DNA of 64,000 nt from Isoetes taiwanensis (GCA_021234155.1 JAJEKV010000088.1:310001-374000); one strand, 5' to 3'; shown: positions 21,268 to 34,069, counted from the first letter of the stretch. Numbers and translations are program-made. The notes: generated from the sequence alone by a model not told the origin.

Positions 21268-23220
21268 GAAAGATTCCTCTAAAAATTTGGAAAACTAAAA
21301 AATGAGGCAAAATAGGGGGCAATCAAGATTTTTGGATGCAAGTTATTCAAAACTGTCCTTAAAAACAGCTTTTTTTAGAGTGACATAATATAAATAAGAA
21401 GACCCTTAAAAAAATATGCCATTTCAGGAGTCAAACCAGCATTTACGAGATCCCAAAAAAAATTCTACGATAAAAATAAATGTAAATACAATAGATTCTC
21501 TTGCATATTGTGTATAAAAGTCTTTGTGATGGCAGTTGCAAAGGAAGAAAGATATGTTGTTATGCAACAAAACAAAGATCACATGGTTATCATAACATAT
21601 ATAGAGTTCAAATATATGTGTGAAAGAACAATTACACGGACAACATATGCAGGCATTTCATCATATATGTTATGGCTATCAAATATGGAAACGCCTAAAA
21701 AAGGGTGCTTGTACTTTCATTTGCTTGATGCATGCCATTCTACATCCTTAGTTATATAATTTGCACAAATAATATTATCTAAGTGAGAAATCTAGACTTA
21801 TGAGGCTACATCATTTTGTTTATATTTTGCACATAGGATTTATCTAAGTGAGAAATCTAATTTGGAGTTGTTTTTAATTCATTGTCCAAGTACAAATTTT
21901 TTTGAATGCTTTTGAAAGGAATGATCAAACCATTAGACATGGTTTGGGCATGAGCTTAGAAAATTTGTTATTATGCAAATGTATGTAGCTTGACGACCAC
22001 TACTTAGAGCTTGACCACACCTGCTTATGGTTAGCATGTAAATGTGAAAGGGGCTTTTGAGATAATTTACTTCAGCATGTAAATATGAAGGGCGGTTTTG
22101 AGATATTTACTAGAATGCACCTCAGAGACAATTTTGCCAACTTCACTGCTAGAAAATTTTGTAATTAAGGGTACCTAAAAAACTTTAGTCTTTTACAAAA
22201 AGTGCTACAACATTGTACTTCTGCTTTGGAACACTAGATTAGCAGCTAAAATTAAACTTGGGGCAGCTTGCAAGGAAAAAAAATCCTTCTGATTTACTTC
22301 CTTCTAAATCACAACTGATAGAAGGCAAACAAAGTTATTCAAGCAACAATTCAAATCTACAAATCCATGAAACTTATGTTTAATTAAAAAATCACCCTCC
22401 AAATCATGAAAGTTCTATGTATTTCACAGGATGTGATCTCCCTAGTAAAGTAGAACTGCCAATAGAATAGAGTAAAATAACCTAGAAAAGATAAACTAGA
22501 ATAATCTACTTAACACTGTAAGTAGGATTTGATCTTCCTAATAAAGTAAAACTGCCAATCTTATATAGTAAAATAACCTAGCAAAGATAAACTAGAATAA
22601 CCTACTTAACACTGTAAGTAGTTACATTTAACAACGGATAAACAATAATATGCACTCACTGTCAAATTTAGAGGTGGAGAATCAAGAAAATAAACGGAAA
22701 ATAGATCTGCTAGTACTCCCAGACTCTGATTTTTAGTGTCTCCACAAGCAATTTTCAAACTCTAACCATGTCATTTCAACTGGATAAACCCTTCATATTC
22801 GGGTGCATTTCCAATCTCCAGTCTCTCTAATCTATGCCTGTGTGATGTCTGCAGAGACAAACAAGCTTCAAATGAAGTAATACATGACCAACACTAGAAA
22901 TCGCAACAAAAAACATATAATCTGTTTCAGCCCACATAATCTGGATTGTTAAAACATGGATTGTTAAATAATACACAAACAACATAATAACATGGATTGT
23001 CAAAACATGGATTGTTTTACAGCTTCAAACTTGGAACAGATCGGCCAGACCCTAAAAACAAGATTCCGGAAAAACCACGCCATGAAGAACCCTATTTTTT
23101 TTTTCTTCCTTTTTCGAGGCTTAGAAGCCTCATGCATCACCAAGAAACCTTGTATCTCGCCTTAGAACTCGCATCGCTAGATATCAAAGCCCTAAAATTT
23201 TCCTCTCAAAGAATTTTCCT
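21268..23220. other. AT-rich DNA, no gene recognised
   Basis: Contains a repeated pair near 22,440-22,620: a TAAAATAACCTAG-AAAGATAAACTAGAAT-type segment twice, about 70-80 bp apart. From about 21,740 to 23,010 I see no difference from the right copy (59,160-60,430). Confidence 0.5.
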
Positions 23221-23372
23221 AGCCCTTGATAAATTTATACAACCAAAAGCATCCGCATGCTTTAGCCATATTATATCTCAAGGCTATATATAACCATTAA
23301 AGATCCATCTAATATAATTTCCTTTGTGTTATATTGTAGTGAATTTATAACAAAACGCTGTAAAAACAATTC

Positions 23373-23620
23373 GCGTATAAATTTATATCGCCGCCCTTTT
23401 CATGTGGGTGATGGTATAAACTTATATCGTTTAAGCTCACGATGGTATAAATTTATACCACTCGAAGTTCAAATTATAGATTTATACCACTGAGTTCACA
23501 AAGTGATAAATTTATACCACTCGAAATTCGACAGACGGTATAAATTTATACCACTCGCTTGAACTCACGCGGGTATTAATTTATATCGCTTGAGCTCATG
23601 CGGTATAAATTTATACCGCT
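23373..23620. repeat. Palindrome array at left transposon end
   Basis: Eight copies of a 16-bp palindrome, GGTATAAATTTATACC, perfect or with a few changes, start near 23,373, 23,413, 23,444, 23,474, 23,514, 23,537, 23,571 and 23,602. An outlier lies at about 23,227. Spacers of 10-25 bp carry ACTCGA/GAGCTCA-like words. The right end of the element has one clear copy (about 32,649). Subterminal arrays of this kind serve as transposase-binding sites in several superfamilies; that role here is inferred. Confidence 0.8.
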
Positions 23621-23989
23621 TTGAGGGGTAAAAGAAAGCTAGGTGTCTTACATTTGGCCAAATGTAGAGTAAGAGATGTATCACATTTCAAATACATAAC
23701 CGTTTTTTCAAGATGTACATAATAGCTATATTATGGAATCTTTTTTTTCGAACTACTTGCCACGCCAATTAAAACGCAATCATGAAGCAGATTTCACCCC
23801 GCCGCCTAACCACTCCAAGAAACGCCAACGTTAGGAGAATTTCCCACTTTCTAAAACTTCCAGCCCCAGATTTCCTCCTTCTGCCGTAATTCCTCCAAAT
23901 AACCCTAAACCACGCAAGAACAATGATGAACAACGAAGGAACGTAAATGGCGCAAGAAGATTGCAATATCGGAATGTGACAAAGAAAAT

Positions 23990-26963
23990 GAAGCTGCAGA
24001 TTGATGAAATTTGTAAATTTATATATGATCGTTCAAGATTTACGCCCCGTAAAGGAGAGCTTTAGCAAAGGAAAACTGCTCGATGAAAGGTCTGCACTTT
24101 TTTGAACCCGCCATTGGAAATCCAAATAAGCAATTCAAGGATACTATGCTAAAAAATATCCGTGAAGGTCTCCAGGAAGTGAAACAAGCAAATAGCAATG
24201 ATAAATTAGTAGCTAAGCATTCCCTCGCTATCAATGATTGTTGGTGAGAATGGAAAACTCAGCAAAAAAGGAGTAGCCTCCCGTACTTCTTCAAGTGCAA
24301 GCAAGAAACCCTCACAAAAGCTGCAATTAGAAGAAAGCGATGTCATTATCGCGCTAATATGTGGGCACCGGCAGAAGACAACCCAGGCGCATATGCATGC
24401 TTCCTAATCAACCAAACAGCTTGGTAAATGAGTTTTGTTAACCCACACAAAAACTTCTCCAAAGTACGTGGATGTCGAAGAAAAGGACACTTCCAATCCA
24501 GTTTTGGACATGCCCCGTGTCAGCTTTTTAAGTCTTTAATCCTCTTTTTGCAAAGCTTGATAGAAGCTAGCTTCGCGGCATCCCGGATAAGTTTAGTAAT
24601 CCTATTTGCATTCCATGTAAGGGATGTATCTGATATACATTGAAGTACATCCAACTACCGTAATTATATTTTTACACTTGAGGTACTAAATGAGCTATGT
24701 TTAACAGAAAAAGTACTAGGATGTACTTCCAATTACATCCAATGTGGCATAAGGCGTAAAATGTGTTGAAAGTCGTCGTTTATTATAGTCTTGATTTTTG
24801 TAGTTTCCAAGTACATTACAAGACATTTTAAGCTTTCCCCGATCTCAAGATAGTTTTTAAAGATAGGGTGATACATAAAAGTATTTAAATGTACTTTCCT
24901 TCCATAATAAAAGTATGAAATACATACATCTGTAATACAGCTGACACCGTTCTCGCGGACTGGGTTACATATTGAGTTTTTTATGTACATCCGAACTCTT
25001 TGAGTACATTCTTTATACATTTATACATATCATGTACATGGTATGTAATGATGTTGTGGTATAGTAGTTGAATGTATATCAAATCATGATCCGAAAGTGC
25101 CATAGAACTAATGGAATGTCTGCAACATCTTTGAATTGTAAGTAGTTCTAATTTATATCTTACTTATACATGTCGCTTTTTTCCTTGCGAGTGAATTGTA
25201 TGAGATGTTCAAAGATGAACATCCCGGCGCGATTAGCATCGAAAAGTTCGAGCCGCTAAGCCACGCGGTGTGAGAAGGTTGAAAGAGAGGAACACATGTC
25301 GCCGCTGAAGCATGAACAAGCTGATCTATACGTAAAAGCTTTTACCGGCCCCGAGGAGCAAATTTCATGCCAATTGTACATGTTCTTGTGGTGTTTGTGC
25401 AGCAGATGAGAACAATGGCGCCCGCCAAGCTCCTTCTAAAACATTTCAAAATGTTGGTGCTATGTGGAGAGCTACGGTCCGGACAAGGAAGGCTAAGAGT
25501 GGCATAGTTTGATCAGTGGTCAAGGGAGAGTGCCGTAACCGCGGGCAATCGAAAATATTCAAATCATTCCTAAGGAGAAAGAGTCGCAGAAGAGAACATT
25601 GAATGGCAAGTTTACAAGCACGCGAACTAACCTTCCAAAGTCGGCACTTCAAGGAGGTTGAAGCTTGTTACCAAAGCCGACTCCGTGTACATTGCTTGAC
25701 AAGATGTTTCAAAGACCTTACAAAGTTCACTATTCACAACTTTTCAGCAAGTTGGCGAGCAAACAATTCAGAAATCGCAAAAAATTTGAGGGATGATTCG
25801 CTTTTGTCAAGAATGGACTTTGCGTGAGAACTACACTTTGCAGCCATTCAGGGAGGTTCAGTCCGAAAGATTGGAACAATGACCGATAACTATTCCGTGC
25901 ATATAACCATGATGAAAGTCAATGGCGAGCTGAAAAAAACTGCTCATTTGTATGTTTCCGATGTTATGAAGCATGATGCTTTCTTTGTTCAGGTTGCACT
26001 CAAGAAGCACCATATTTGGATGATGCAAAAGGTTTTGGCCACATCAAATACCATGTCATGTGGTCCGATGGGTGTGTCGCCACTTTAAGTGTTCTCGAGC
26101 CTTTTATTTGAATGTGGCCCAATATTATAACAGTATAAAATTAGGATGCAAGTGGAATTATTTTGGCTCGTGCCATGGAAAAGGAGAACATGATGGGCGT
26201 GTCGCTTTGGAGAAAAGGTTCCCAGCGCACGAAAGCAAAGGAAAGAGAATGGTGTTCCATTTTGGGTGCCAACTCGCTTGCACTTTGTCGAGACAAAAGA
26301 AGTGCAAAATGGACAAAGTCATATGGGAGTTGATGGCGTAAGACATTAACCAGGGACCCTCGCTCAGATTGTGAGACATTGCCCGGTACTCTAGCTATAC
26401 ATTGTGTGTCTCGCTATTAATCCAAATTTACCCAACACTTGTCATGTATAGATCCCCGCCATGTTTTTGCAATGGTTGCTTGAATTTCAGATGGGGAGAA
26501 TGTGAGAATCTCGAGCATTGTGGTGCGTGGAAGCTGCATAACCGGAGCCTAGTTCGCCCGTGTCGATCAACAAGAAGAGCTAGTTGGTTTTATGCAAAAT
26601 GGATGAGCAAGAATCTGTCCGATGTACTCCAAATTGGAGACATATTTGCATCTTTTGCTGCTCCAGGGAATCATGAAAATGTTCCATACTTCGGCCCCTC
26701 CTTTATGGAAGGAGATGCATATTCTTCGTGAAGATGTGATTGACGACTATGGAAATAGAATGCTTGCTCGGTGACAGGTTATAGCTGGTCATTACTATCA
26801 ACCGCTACAAGGCACAAAGCACAAGTACAAGTTGTTGGATGACAAAATAGTATTAGTACCAACCGAATCAGAATTGAGCAAAGTTCACGATGCAAAGAGG
26901 GTCAAGCATAAGTTGAAGGAGGCACGCATGACAAAGATATATGATCACACGAGAGGTGCATGA
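23990..26963 (+). pseudogene. DDE-like transposase gene of the large element, broken frames
   Basis: Collinear coding pieces lie on the plus strand but jump frame often. Visible: KHDAFFVQVALKKHHIWMM (about 25,967-26,025); WSDGC at 26,061-26,075, whose Asp could be catalytic; FKCSRAFYLNVAQYY; NYFGS then HGKGEHDG at 26,174-26,197; and an open C-terminal piece, about 26,775-26,963, with VIAGHYYQPLQGTKHKYKLL, ending TGA. I have seen the SDGC...FK / GHGKGEHDG pattern in uncharacterised transposase-like proteins, but cannot name the superfamily. An upstream region (24,240-24,430) includes Lys-rich sequence. The relic in the right copy breaks in different places, so some breaks may be sequence errors. 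Confidence 0.55.
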
Positions 26964-27054
26964 CATGCTTATATCAAGCCTACCACCGAGATTGTTGAGT
27001 GCACATGACTAAGTTCGCATAAAAGGAACTTTCATATTTGCCATCATCTTCTCA

Positions 27055-27599
27055 TTATGTTGAGAAAAAACTAGTCGATTGTCGTAAGTTTTTTGTTATT
27101 TACTTATTTTTAATCTGAAGTGCATTTTGATACTTCATTTCAAGATCACGTAATATCTTCCGTGATCAAGCAAAATGTATATCAGAAAGTACAAAATGTT
27201 TATCAATTATTGCATGAAGAAGTTAAACTAGTCTCAGGTTATGTTGAGAAAACTAATCGATTGTCGCAAGTTTTTCTTATTTACTTTTTTTAATCAAGTG
27301 CATTTTGATACTTCATTTCAATATCACGTAATATCTTCTCGTGGACCAAGCAAAATGTATATCGAAAGTACTTAATGTTTATCAATTGTTGCATGAAGAA
27401 GTTAAACTAGTCTCAGGTTATGTTGAGAAAACTAGTCGATTGTCGCAAGTGTATTCTTATTTACTTATTTTTAATCAAGTGCATTTTGATACTTAAATGT
27501 CAAGATCACACAATATCTTCTCGCTTCCAAGCACAATGTATATCGAAAAGTACAAAATGTTCATCAATTGTTGCATGAAGAAGTTAAACTAGTCTCAGG
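27055..27599. repeat. Three ~180-bp tandem repeats
   Basis: Units at 27,055-27,238, 27,239-27,418 and 27,419-27,599 each begin TATGTTGAGAAAA-CTA and end AGTTAAACTAGTCTCAGG. They differ by small substitutions and indels. They lie between the 3' ends of the two convergent relic genes. The corresponding right-copy region is beyond the window. Confidence 0.9.
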
Positions 27600-27639
27600 A
27601 ACTTGTTCTCTATAATGGATATCAATAGCTTTTCTTTTG

Positions 27640-30600
27640 ATTCATGAAACAAAGCGTAAAGTGGAACATGTATGGAGACAAAAACTCTTGTATTACATAT
27701 CACAAGATATACAACCCGGTCATATCGATATGATGCCAATATATACAAGTCCGTTGTTCATGTTTTATATTAACATTAATTTACAATCAAAATCTGTCAC
27801 ACAAACCGATGTGAAGCCGACATACTATTCTCATTGCTTCAATATGTTACTTTCTTGCAGCTTGTCCATAGCCCGACATGCCATCTCTGGTCCTTGTAGC
27901 CCTCTAAAAGCATTTGCCTCCAAACAAATTAAGTTGTTAGTACATCTGATGGATTATGAAAGGATTCTCGCTTCACATACCGCTGCGTGTCCGGTGCTAT
28001 CAACAAACCCTCTAGCCATGGTTTCGTATGTCAAGAGACCCGTGGTCTTCAACATCACTTTCCCCGCCATGAAGGTGGGCATATGCAATTTTCGTTGGGA
28101 TTGAAGAGCATCTTGTACTCGAGTCGCCTACTATTAGTGTGTTGTCGCTATTCCCGCCCTGATACTTCTCGATATAAACTCAATTGGCTTCGGATACAAA
28201 GGTTTGTCTTCACTTGCCGCAATCCGAAAGGCAGCCCAAACAAGGGTTTCCATCAAAGGTGAACCTTAAGTCCCTTATCTCAAGGCCATTGTGAGTATTT
28301 TATCCACTACTCTTTGATAGGTTCCATGGAGCTATTGATGACCATATTCCTACTTCAAAGTGTTCAAATACAAATTCCGTGAACTCGCCTAGGTGGGGCC
28401 TTAAAAACAACACTTTCTTGCCTATTATGTCATAATTTCCAACTAGTCGGGTCATCCGATACCAAAGTCCTATGTATTTGTTTTGCCAAAACATTATTGA
28501 TATCAAATACTATCAACCTTTTCTAAGACACCCTCGATATGAAAGAACATGCAATTTATCAATAAAGTATGGTGGATTTGAATAAAAAGAGATTTTATTC
28601 ATTAAAAATCAATGAAAAAATGTGTATTTTATAATCAAATAGTGTTTAGCATTGACAATAGGGATAGGTCAAGTTTCTCACCACATTTATTAGTACCGTG
28701 TGGTCTAATAGTTTCGTGCTATGTGAATGTGGTCTAACTCCTCAAGTAGTGCTCTGGTGAGAACATCACGACGATCCTCTCGCGATACTTTGGCAAGAAC
28801 CAGCTTTCGGGTAATCCGAATGTGACAACAATACTTACATAATAAGTATTAAAACCATTTGTTTGCATGACAAAAGAAGTGAGACACTCACATTGGTAGT
28901 TTTACCACACACGATTGTGTCTACAAACTTCGCATATAAGCCGCAACATATAGGCCACATGAATCCCCATCTTTCTCGCTGTGGACACTTATGAATCTTC
29001 ACAACCGGTGAAGGATTTTGTCCATGCTTCAAAAAGTGGGACACTCGACACAACCGCCAAGGCCATAGTGAGTATGTGGAGCCCGCAAAAAGACCGATCT
29101 ATTTTGTAGCAAATGAATGAAAAAAGTCTGCTAACATGGTATCCAATCTACTCAATATTAATAAAAGGAGATGTGAAATACAAAATACCTCTTTAAGTGC
29201 AAGCATGTCAACGCCAATGTCCCTCAGCAATTGAAGATCCAATGTTGATGGTGTTCTTACTCTTAGTAAGTGCCATGTTGAAGATGGCCAAAGTGTGATG
29301 TTCAAGAACTCTACATAGCATTGGAATCATGATCCATCTCGCACTTCAGCCAATTTATCCCCGTAAGAGCTACCTTTACAATATCTCTTCCACGCCGGAG
29401 GTCGCCATAGATTTATCTTTTTTCGCTTGCCTTGGCCCATGCCGCAAATTCCATGAAGTCGTCCCCGGGAAGAACCGTGACGCCGCCTTCTTATCATCTG
29501 GAACACAGAGCTGCAGGTACCTATAACAAGTTGAAAAGGATAAAATTACTAACTTCACTTACACATACAAATGAACAAGTTCAAAGTCCAGTACCTGGCA
29601 TACATATCCACATGCCGGTTGGAAAATTTTTCCACATCCATGTCCAAAGACATCTTGTTCAAATAAATAACACTCCATTTCGTGCAAAGATCCTTGGAAA
29701 ATCCTTGCCTTCTTGAGCTTCATCATTCGGTTCAAAAAGGCATCGTATGGCCTGTATTCGAATCGCAAATCGGGTTCAATGACCAGTACATTTACACAAA
29801 TCATCTACATTCGTCTACTACTATCCATATTATTTTAAAGTTTTTAACTTGGATACTAGATGTAAAAAAAAATGTAAGACATGTAGATCAAGTTACCAGA
29901 GATCATTCTTCCGCTCATTGACATCATCGCTTTCTGAGTCAAGATCCATTTCCTTCCCTCGCTTTTTGGTTTCCTCACTCGCATTCTTATTAGGTCCGTA
30001 ATCCTGCGTCTTCAACCTCTCCCCGATTTCTCATTGGCATGAAATTCAGCCCTTTGCTATGTCGTAAGCAATATTTGACACAAACTTAAAAGTATCCTCG
30101 CTTACATCTTGATGCTCTAAGATTCCTCTTCATTAGGACCTCAAAGATAGGATGTCATGGATTTCACAACCGTGTAATCGGAATAAAATGCTTTCTTTAC
30201 CCGCTTTCTACCGCTTTTAATTGTCTTCTTTCTCGGGGCTTTTTAGGCGGAGTTCTTCTTTGGAGTCACATTTTCTCGGCCGCTTTTAGTTTTGAAGATG
30301 TGGCCTTAGCCTGCTCCCCTCAATCTCTCAAGTTCCTCGCCATAACTGAATGTCACCATGCACTGGCGTGCCGGCCTCCTCAACCTCAGATCACCGCAGA
30401 ATAGTGATTTTGCTTTTTCCTTCAATCAATGCTTTCTTTCCCTCGGCTACATCTTGCACCTCAATTTTCTTTGGAACCTCCAAAACCGGTGGAAAACCAA
30501 CCAAGAATATGAAATTGCTTCCCCGACACAATGCAAATTGAATTTGAAAACAAGCGCACCGATCGTGGTGTAATTTCTCGCCGAAGTTTTTTGGCACTTT

Positions 30601-32440
30601 GAAGCTCGAAAATAAATCACATAACAAATGGATATCGGGCCTCAAACTAATCAGGTCTCTAACTGTTTCAGACATATCAATAGTCAGTACATATTACTAG
30701 AACTCGATCTACATTGAAGTACTTTGAGTACATACACATGTAAACAGCTATTTATCTAGATGGAATGTACATGTAATGTACATGAATGTGCTCCAATGCA
30801 TGCACATGTACACATCGACATTACATAAAATACCTCTAAATGTTCTCACCACAAAACTCGACACAACTCCTAATTTTATGTATTTAAGTTCTACATTTAG
30901 GACCCTACATTGTGAATGTACAACATGTATGTAAGAAACACATATATGTATGACATGCAAGCCAAGGAACTATAAGTATAAAATAACCAAGACACTCCTA
31001 CATGTAGCAAAACCTTAAGTCGCAAAATCTACATGTAAAATGGATTCTACATGTAAATGGATTCTACATTGCGGTAATTGGTGCAGCAAATTGAACATAA
31101 ATCATGAAATACCGCTACCTCCATGTACACACCCAAGGTCTTTGAAATGTTATCGTCCCATTTGCATGCTCTTGGGCGTGATAGTCCGGCAGTAAATAGA
31201 ATATGAGAAACGTAAGATATGAAATGAATGCTCGCATGGAGCAACTAGGATAGGTGCATTATTAAAAGCCATTACTTGCAAAACACACATCCATGCACGG
31301 ATATGAATTTTCTTCAAGAGATCACTAAGCTTGTTTTAACTGAAGGAGAATTGCCGCACATCATGTACTTATGCATATCATCAAGCCGTCTCAAAGACTC
31401 AAACCGAACTTTGTGAGCCTCCTCAAGTTCACCGCAATCCTCTTTTCACATAACTCCTTCTCCCGAATGGCTTTCTCCAATGGCTCTCAATTCTCTTCAG
31501 ACATTTCTTCCTTTCTCGTTCTATCCCTCATCAAAGGTCAACCTCCTCACGCGTGACAGCCTTGATGTCTCTCTTATTCTCATAGCATCGTCGAGAACAC
31601 TATTGATGTCTTCTTGTATCCGTGCTAGGTCCTCTTCATGTGCATCCTTTCTTCCCCGAAATCTTATTTATATTGTCACGCAGCCTGTTACTCAATGAAT
31701 TTTCAGTTCTTCAACCTTGGATGTCTTTGCTAATTAACTCTCCATGACATCTTTGAATGAGTTTACAAAATTCAAGCTCTTCCTTAGGGTAAAAATCCTT
31801 CTTTGAAATTTAGGAACCTTGATGTGGATTTAGAGGTCGCAATTTCTTCTCGTAATAGCAGATTCTTTTGTTCCTCCCTTTGCCAAATCTTTGGCCAAAC
31901 TTTAAAAGTATCCCAATCTACTTTTTTGACTGTCAATTGAAGGGCAAATGTATGAGCAAAGTACTCGTACATGGCGATTTGTGACCTCCCGCTTACCAAA
32001 AACATTTCATAATGTTTGTAGAAGTTCTCGGCCCACTCGCTTCACGCTTAGATTCTTTGAACCCCCAGATGTCTTTGGGCCCCCATCGCCGCATCCATTA
32101 TCCATTGTAAATCTGAAAAATTTCATCCGATTTACACATCTTACATGCTTTGCTTCCACACAAATGGTTCTTCACAAATAAGTCTTCTTTGGGCCCGCTT
32201 TCCTCGAGAAGTTTGAACCTTCCTCTTTGTTTTTTTCTTGCTAGAATCGGCTATTTTCAAATTTTTGTTTAATCCGGGTGACTTCCTGGAGGCAAAGGCG
32301 CTTATTGCTTGGATTTTTGGCAAGCATTTCGAGGAAGAAGAATAGTTATCCGAATTACTTGAAAGATCACCGTAAAACACGGAAAATTGAACGGCGGCAA
32401 ATTTTTTTCCTAAACAGAAACATTTCGCATCTCCCCTCAA
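27640..32440 (-). pseudogene. ULP1-like cysteine protease (C48) gene, broken
   Basis: This is a SUMO-protease-like (C48) gene on the minus strand. The catalytic Cys block reads EKDGDSCGLYVAAYMRSL (complement of about 28,924-28,977, Cys codon at 28,957-28,959), matching the family pattern D-x-DCG-x-[FY]V. Upstream in gene order, EHHTLAIFNM (complement of 29,274-29,303) fits the catalytic His block, followed by NIGSS where the family has a LDS-type Asp; here the Asp is not seen. The N-terminal end (32,440 downward) has a basic stretch, KKKTKRK...RGKRAQRR, like a nuclear signal. Other pieces lie at 31,784-32,005, 30,391-30,675 and 29,559-29,804. Stops and frame jumps are frequent, and introns are likely but cannot be fixed. 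Such genes inside plant transposons are known; their role in transposition is unclear. Confidence 0.55.
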
Positions 32441-32559
32441 AAAATTGCAATGATTGTCCGCTCGCTTGCCATTTCATAATTTGAATTGGCCGACGTGGCT
32501 ACCCTAATCATTACATATCCCAACTAACTAAAATTCAAAAAAAAAAAAACGGCCTACAT

Positions 32560-32670
32560 GCCCTACATTATACATAATGTAAGGGCATTTTTTTAGACAC
32601 CCTAGCTTTTACCCTCATACCGCTTGGCGCAAAGCCTCCTAAGCTCGTATGGTATAAATTTATACCATCC
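32560..32670. repeat. Right inverted end of the large transposon
   Basis: The reverse complement carries the palindrome GGTATAAATTTATACC, then GAGGGTAAAAGCTAGGGTGT and a hairpin on TACATT/AATGTA. It parallels the left end at 23,602-23,675. Confidence 0.65.
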
Positions 32671-32699
32671 AATAACGTGGGAAATAATCAAAGCCTAAA

Positions 32700-33155
32700 A
32701 ACGTAAAAGCCATATTGTATGGTTACCCGCCAACATTTGGCGTAGCTAAAACACATTTTAGGGCTCAAATGCAAAATGTGGGTTGGGTGAAACCGCCAAA
32801 AGTTTGTTATAGATGATGATGAAGTTTCATTAGTAGACATTGGTTGAGGAACATCACTTTTGATGGTGGGGCAAAACACACAAATAGCTCTAGTGATCAT
32901 GGTCTAAACGAGTCGAGGATGACCTCGTCAATGCACTTGTTGTTTCTTCAAAGTCTAGTTTTGGAGTCCTTGAAATTTCTACTAATTTCTTATACCAAGT
33001 TAAGGGGCTAAAAAGTGGTAATGAACATTTTTCCATGGCATCTAAGTACAATCACCCCTCAAAAGGGTACCTAAAATATCAAAATTGTCACACTTGTCAT
33101 GCACGGACTTCAAAATGGACCTTTTGAAATTTGAGGGAATCTTTTAAAGATTCCT
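32700..33155. other. AT-rich DNA outside the right transposon end
   Basis: No gene seen. It includes a small inverted repeat, GCCAACATTTGGC, near 32,728. Confidence 0.4.
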
Positions 33156-33159
33156 TTTT

Positions 33160-33190
33160 AAAGTGCGTTCCGAGCAAATAAGTGCGTTTT
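33160..33190. repeat. AAGTGCGTT pair, inverted relative of the 21,241 palindrome
   Basis: AAAGTGCGTT, a 10-nt spacer, then AAGTGCGTTTT. With flanking GATTCC on one side and TTTAAAC on the other, it mirrors the DNA around 21,230-21,290 in reverse orientation. Confidence 0.4.
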
Positions 33191-33249
33191 AATTTAAACT
33201 TTGATCATAATAAATCAAGAAAGGTTTATATACCTAAGCCCATTATCGG

Positions 33250-34032
33250 TCCATAGGTTCATTTAAAATCAATAAATTCTTTACTTTAGTCAATCTCAAG
33301 TTGAATTTTTGGATGTTAGTATTTCATGAGCTGCTTTATCAATAAAAATATCTATTGCTAGGTTTGGGCTAAAACTCTTAGTATTAATCAACTTATCGTC
33401 AAATGTTTTCCATGTTTGATCTCTAGATTTGTACCTTGAGGATGAACTTCAAACACCATATTTCAAAGCTTCCCAAAGTTAAGAAAGCAATGCAAAATGA
33501 AACAAGGAAAAATATGAAAACCTATGACTAAAGGATATCAAGATAGACTATCATATCGATGACAATTATTGATTCGCATCGACCTCTTATTTAAAAAGTC
33601 AAGAACATCATCATCGTGATCAATTATTTAGAATATAGTTCATATATACCACATTCTATATGATAACATTAATTGGTTAGGGAGGATTGTCTATCTAAAC
33701 TATGATATCAAAGCACAAAAGTAAGCGCTTAAGGGCTACTTTGAATGTATGTGGGCCGTCCATTTACACCTTCAAAGGTTATCTCATAGACGATGGGAGT
33801 CGATCATTCTGAGGGACAAAATGAATAAAGCCAACAAAATAAATAGAAAATTTTCATCCAGCTTGGTCTAATATTGACCTATAAATAGTCCATGCCTATT
33901 TATATTCAAATCTTGTATATAATATGCCTATCATAAAAGATGATCTACATGTACTATGGTCCCACTTTAGACTACAACACTTTAGAGCAGCCCATATATT
34001 GACTAACTTAAATAGTGAGAAATAAGTAGGTC

Positions 34033-34069
<37 letters not shown>

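Larger units (their letters stand above)
23227..32700. mobile_element. Large DNA transposon with transposase and ULP1-like protease genes
   Basis: The left end (palindrome array, 23,227-23,690) and right end (32,560-32,670) are inverted relatives. Read inward, both pass from a GGTATAAATTTATACC palindrome through GGGGTAAAA/GAGGGTAAAA and AAAGCTAG-GTGTCT to a hairpin built on TACATT/AATGTA. Between them lie a plus-strand transposase relic and a minus-strand ULP1-like relic, tail to tail, with three 180-bp repeats at their junction. Plant elements carrying both a transposase and a ULP1 gene are known (the Kaonashi and CUMULE types of Mutator-like elements). This transposase does not show an obvious MULE core, so the superfamily stays open. 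The exact ends and target duplication are not resolved. The right copy is present from about 60,640 to the window end. Confidence 0.6.

Noticed and set aside
23373-23620. Palindrome array as a CRISPR or attachment-site cluster
   Set aside because: Spacers are related to each other, the array lies at a transposon end and an inverted partner exists at 32,649.
34037-34069. Poly-T run as a retroposon tail
   Set aside because: No reverse transcriptase, SINE promoter or target duplication could be tied to it, so it is noted only as a T run.
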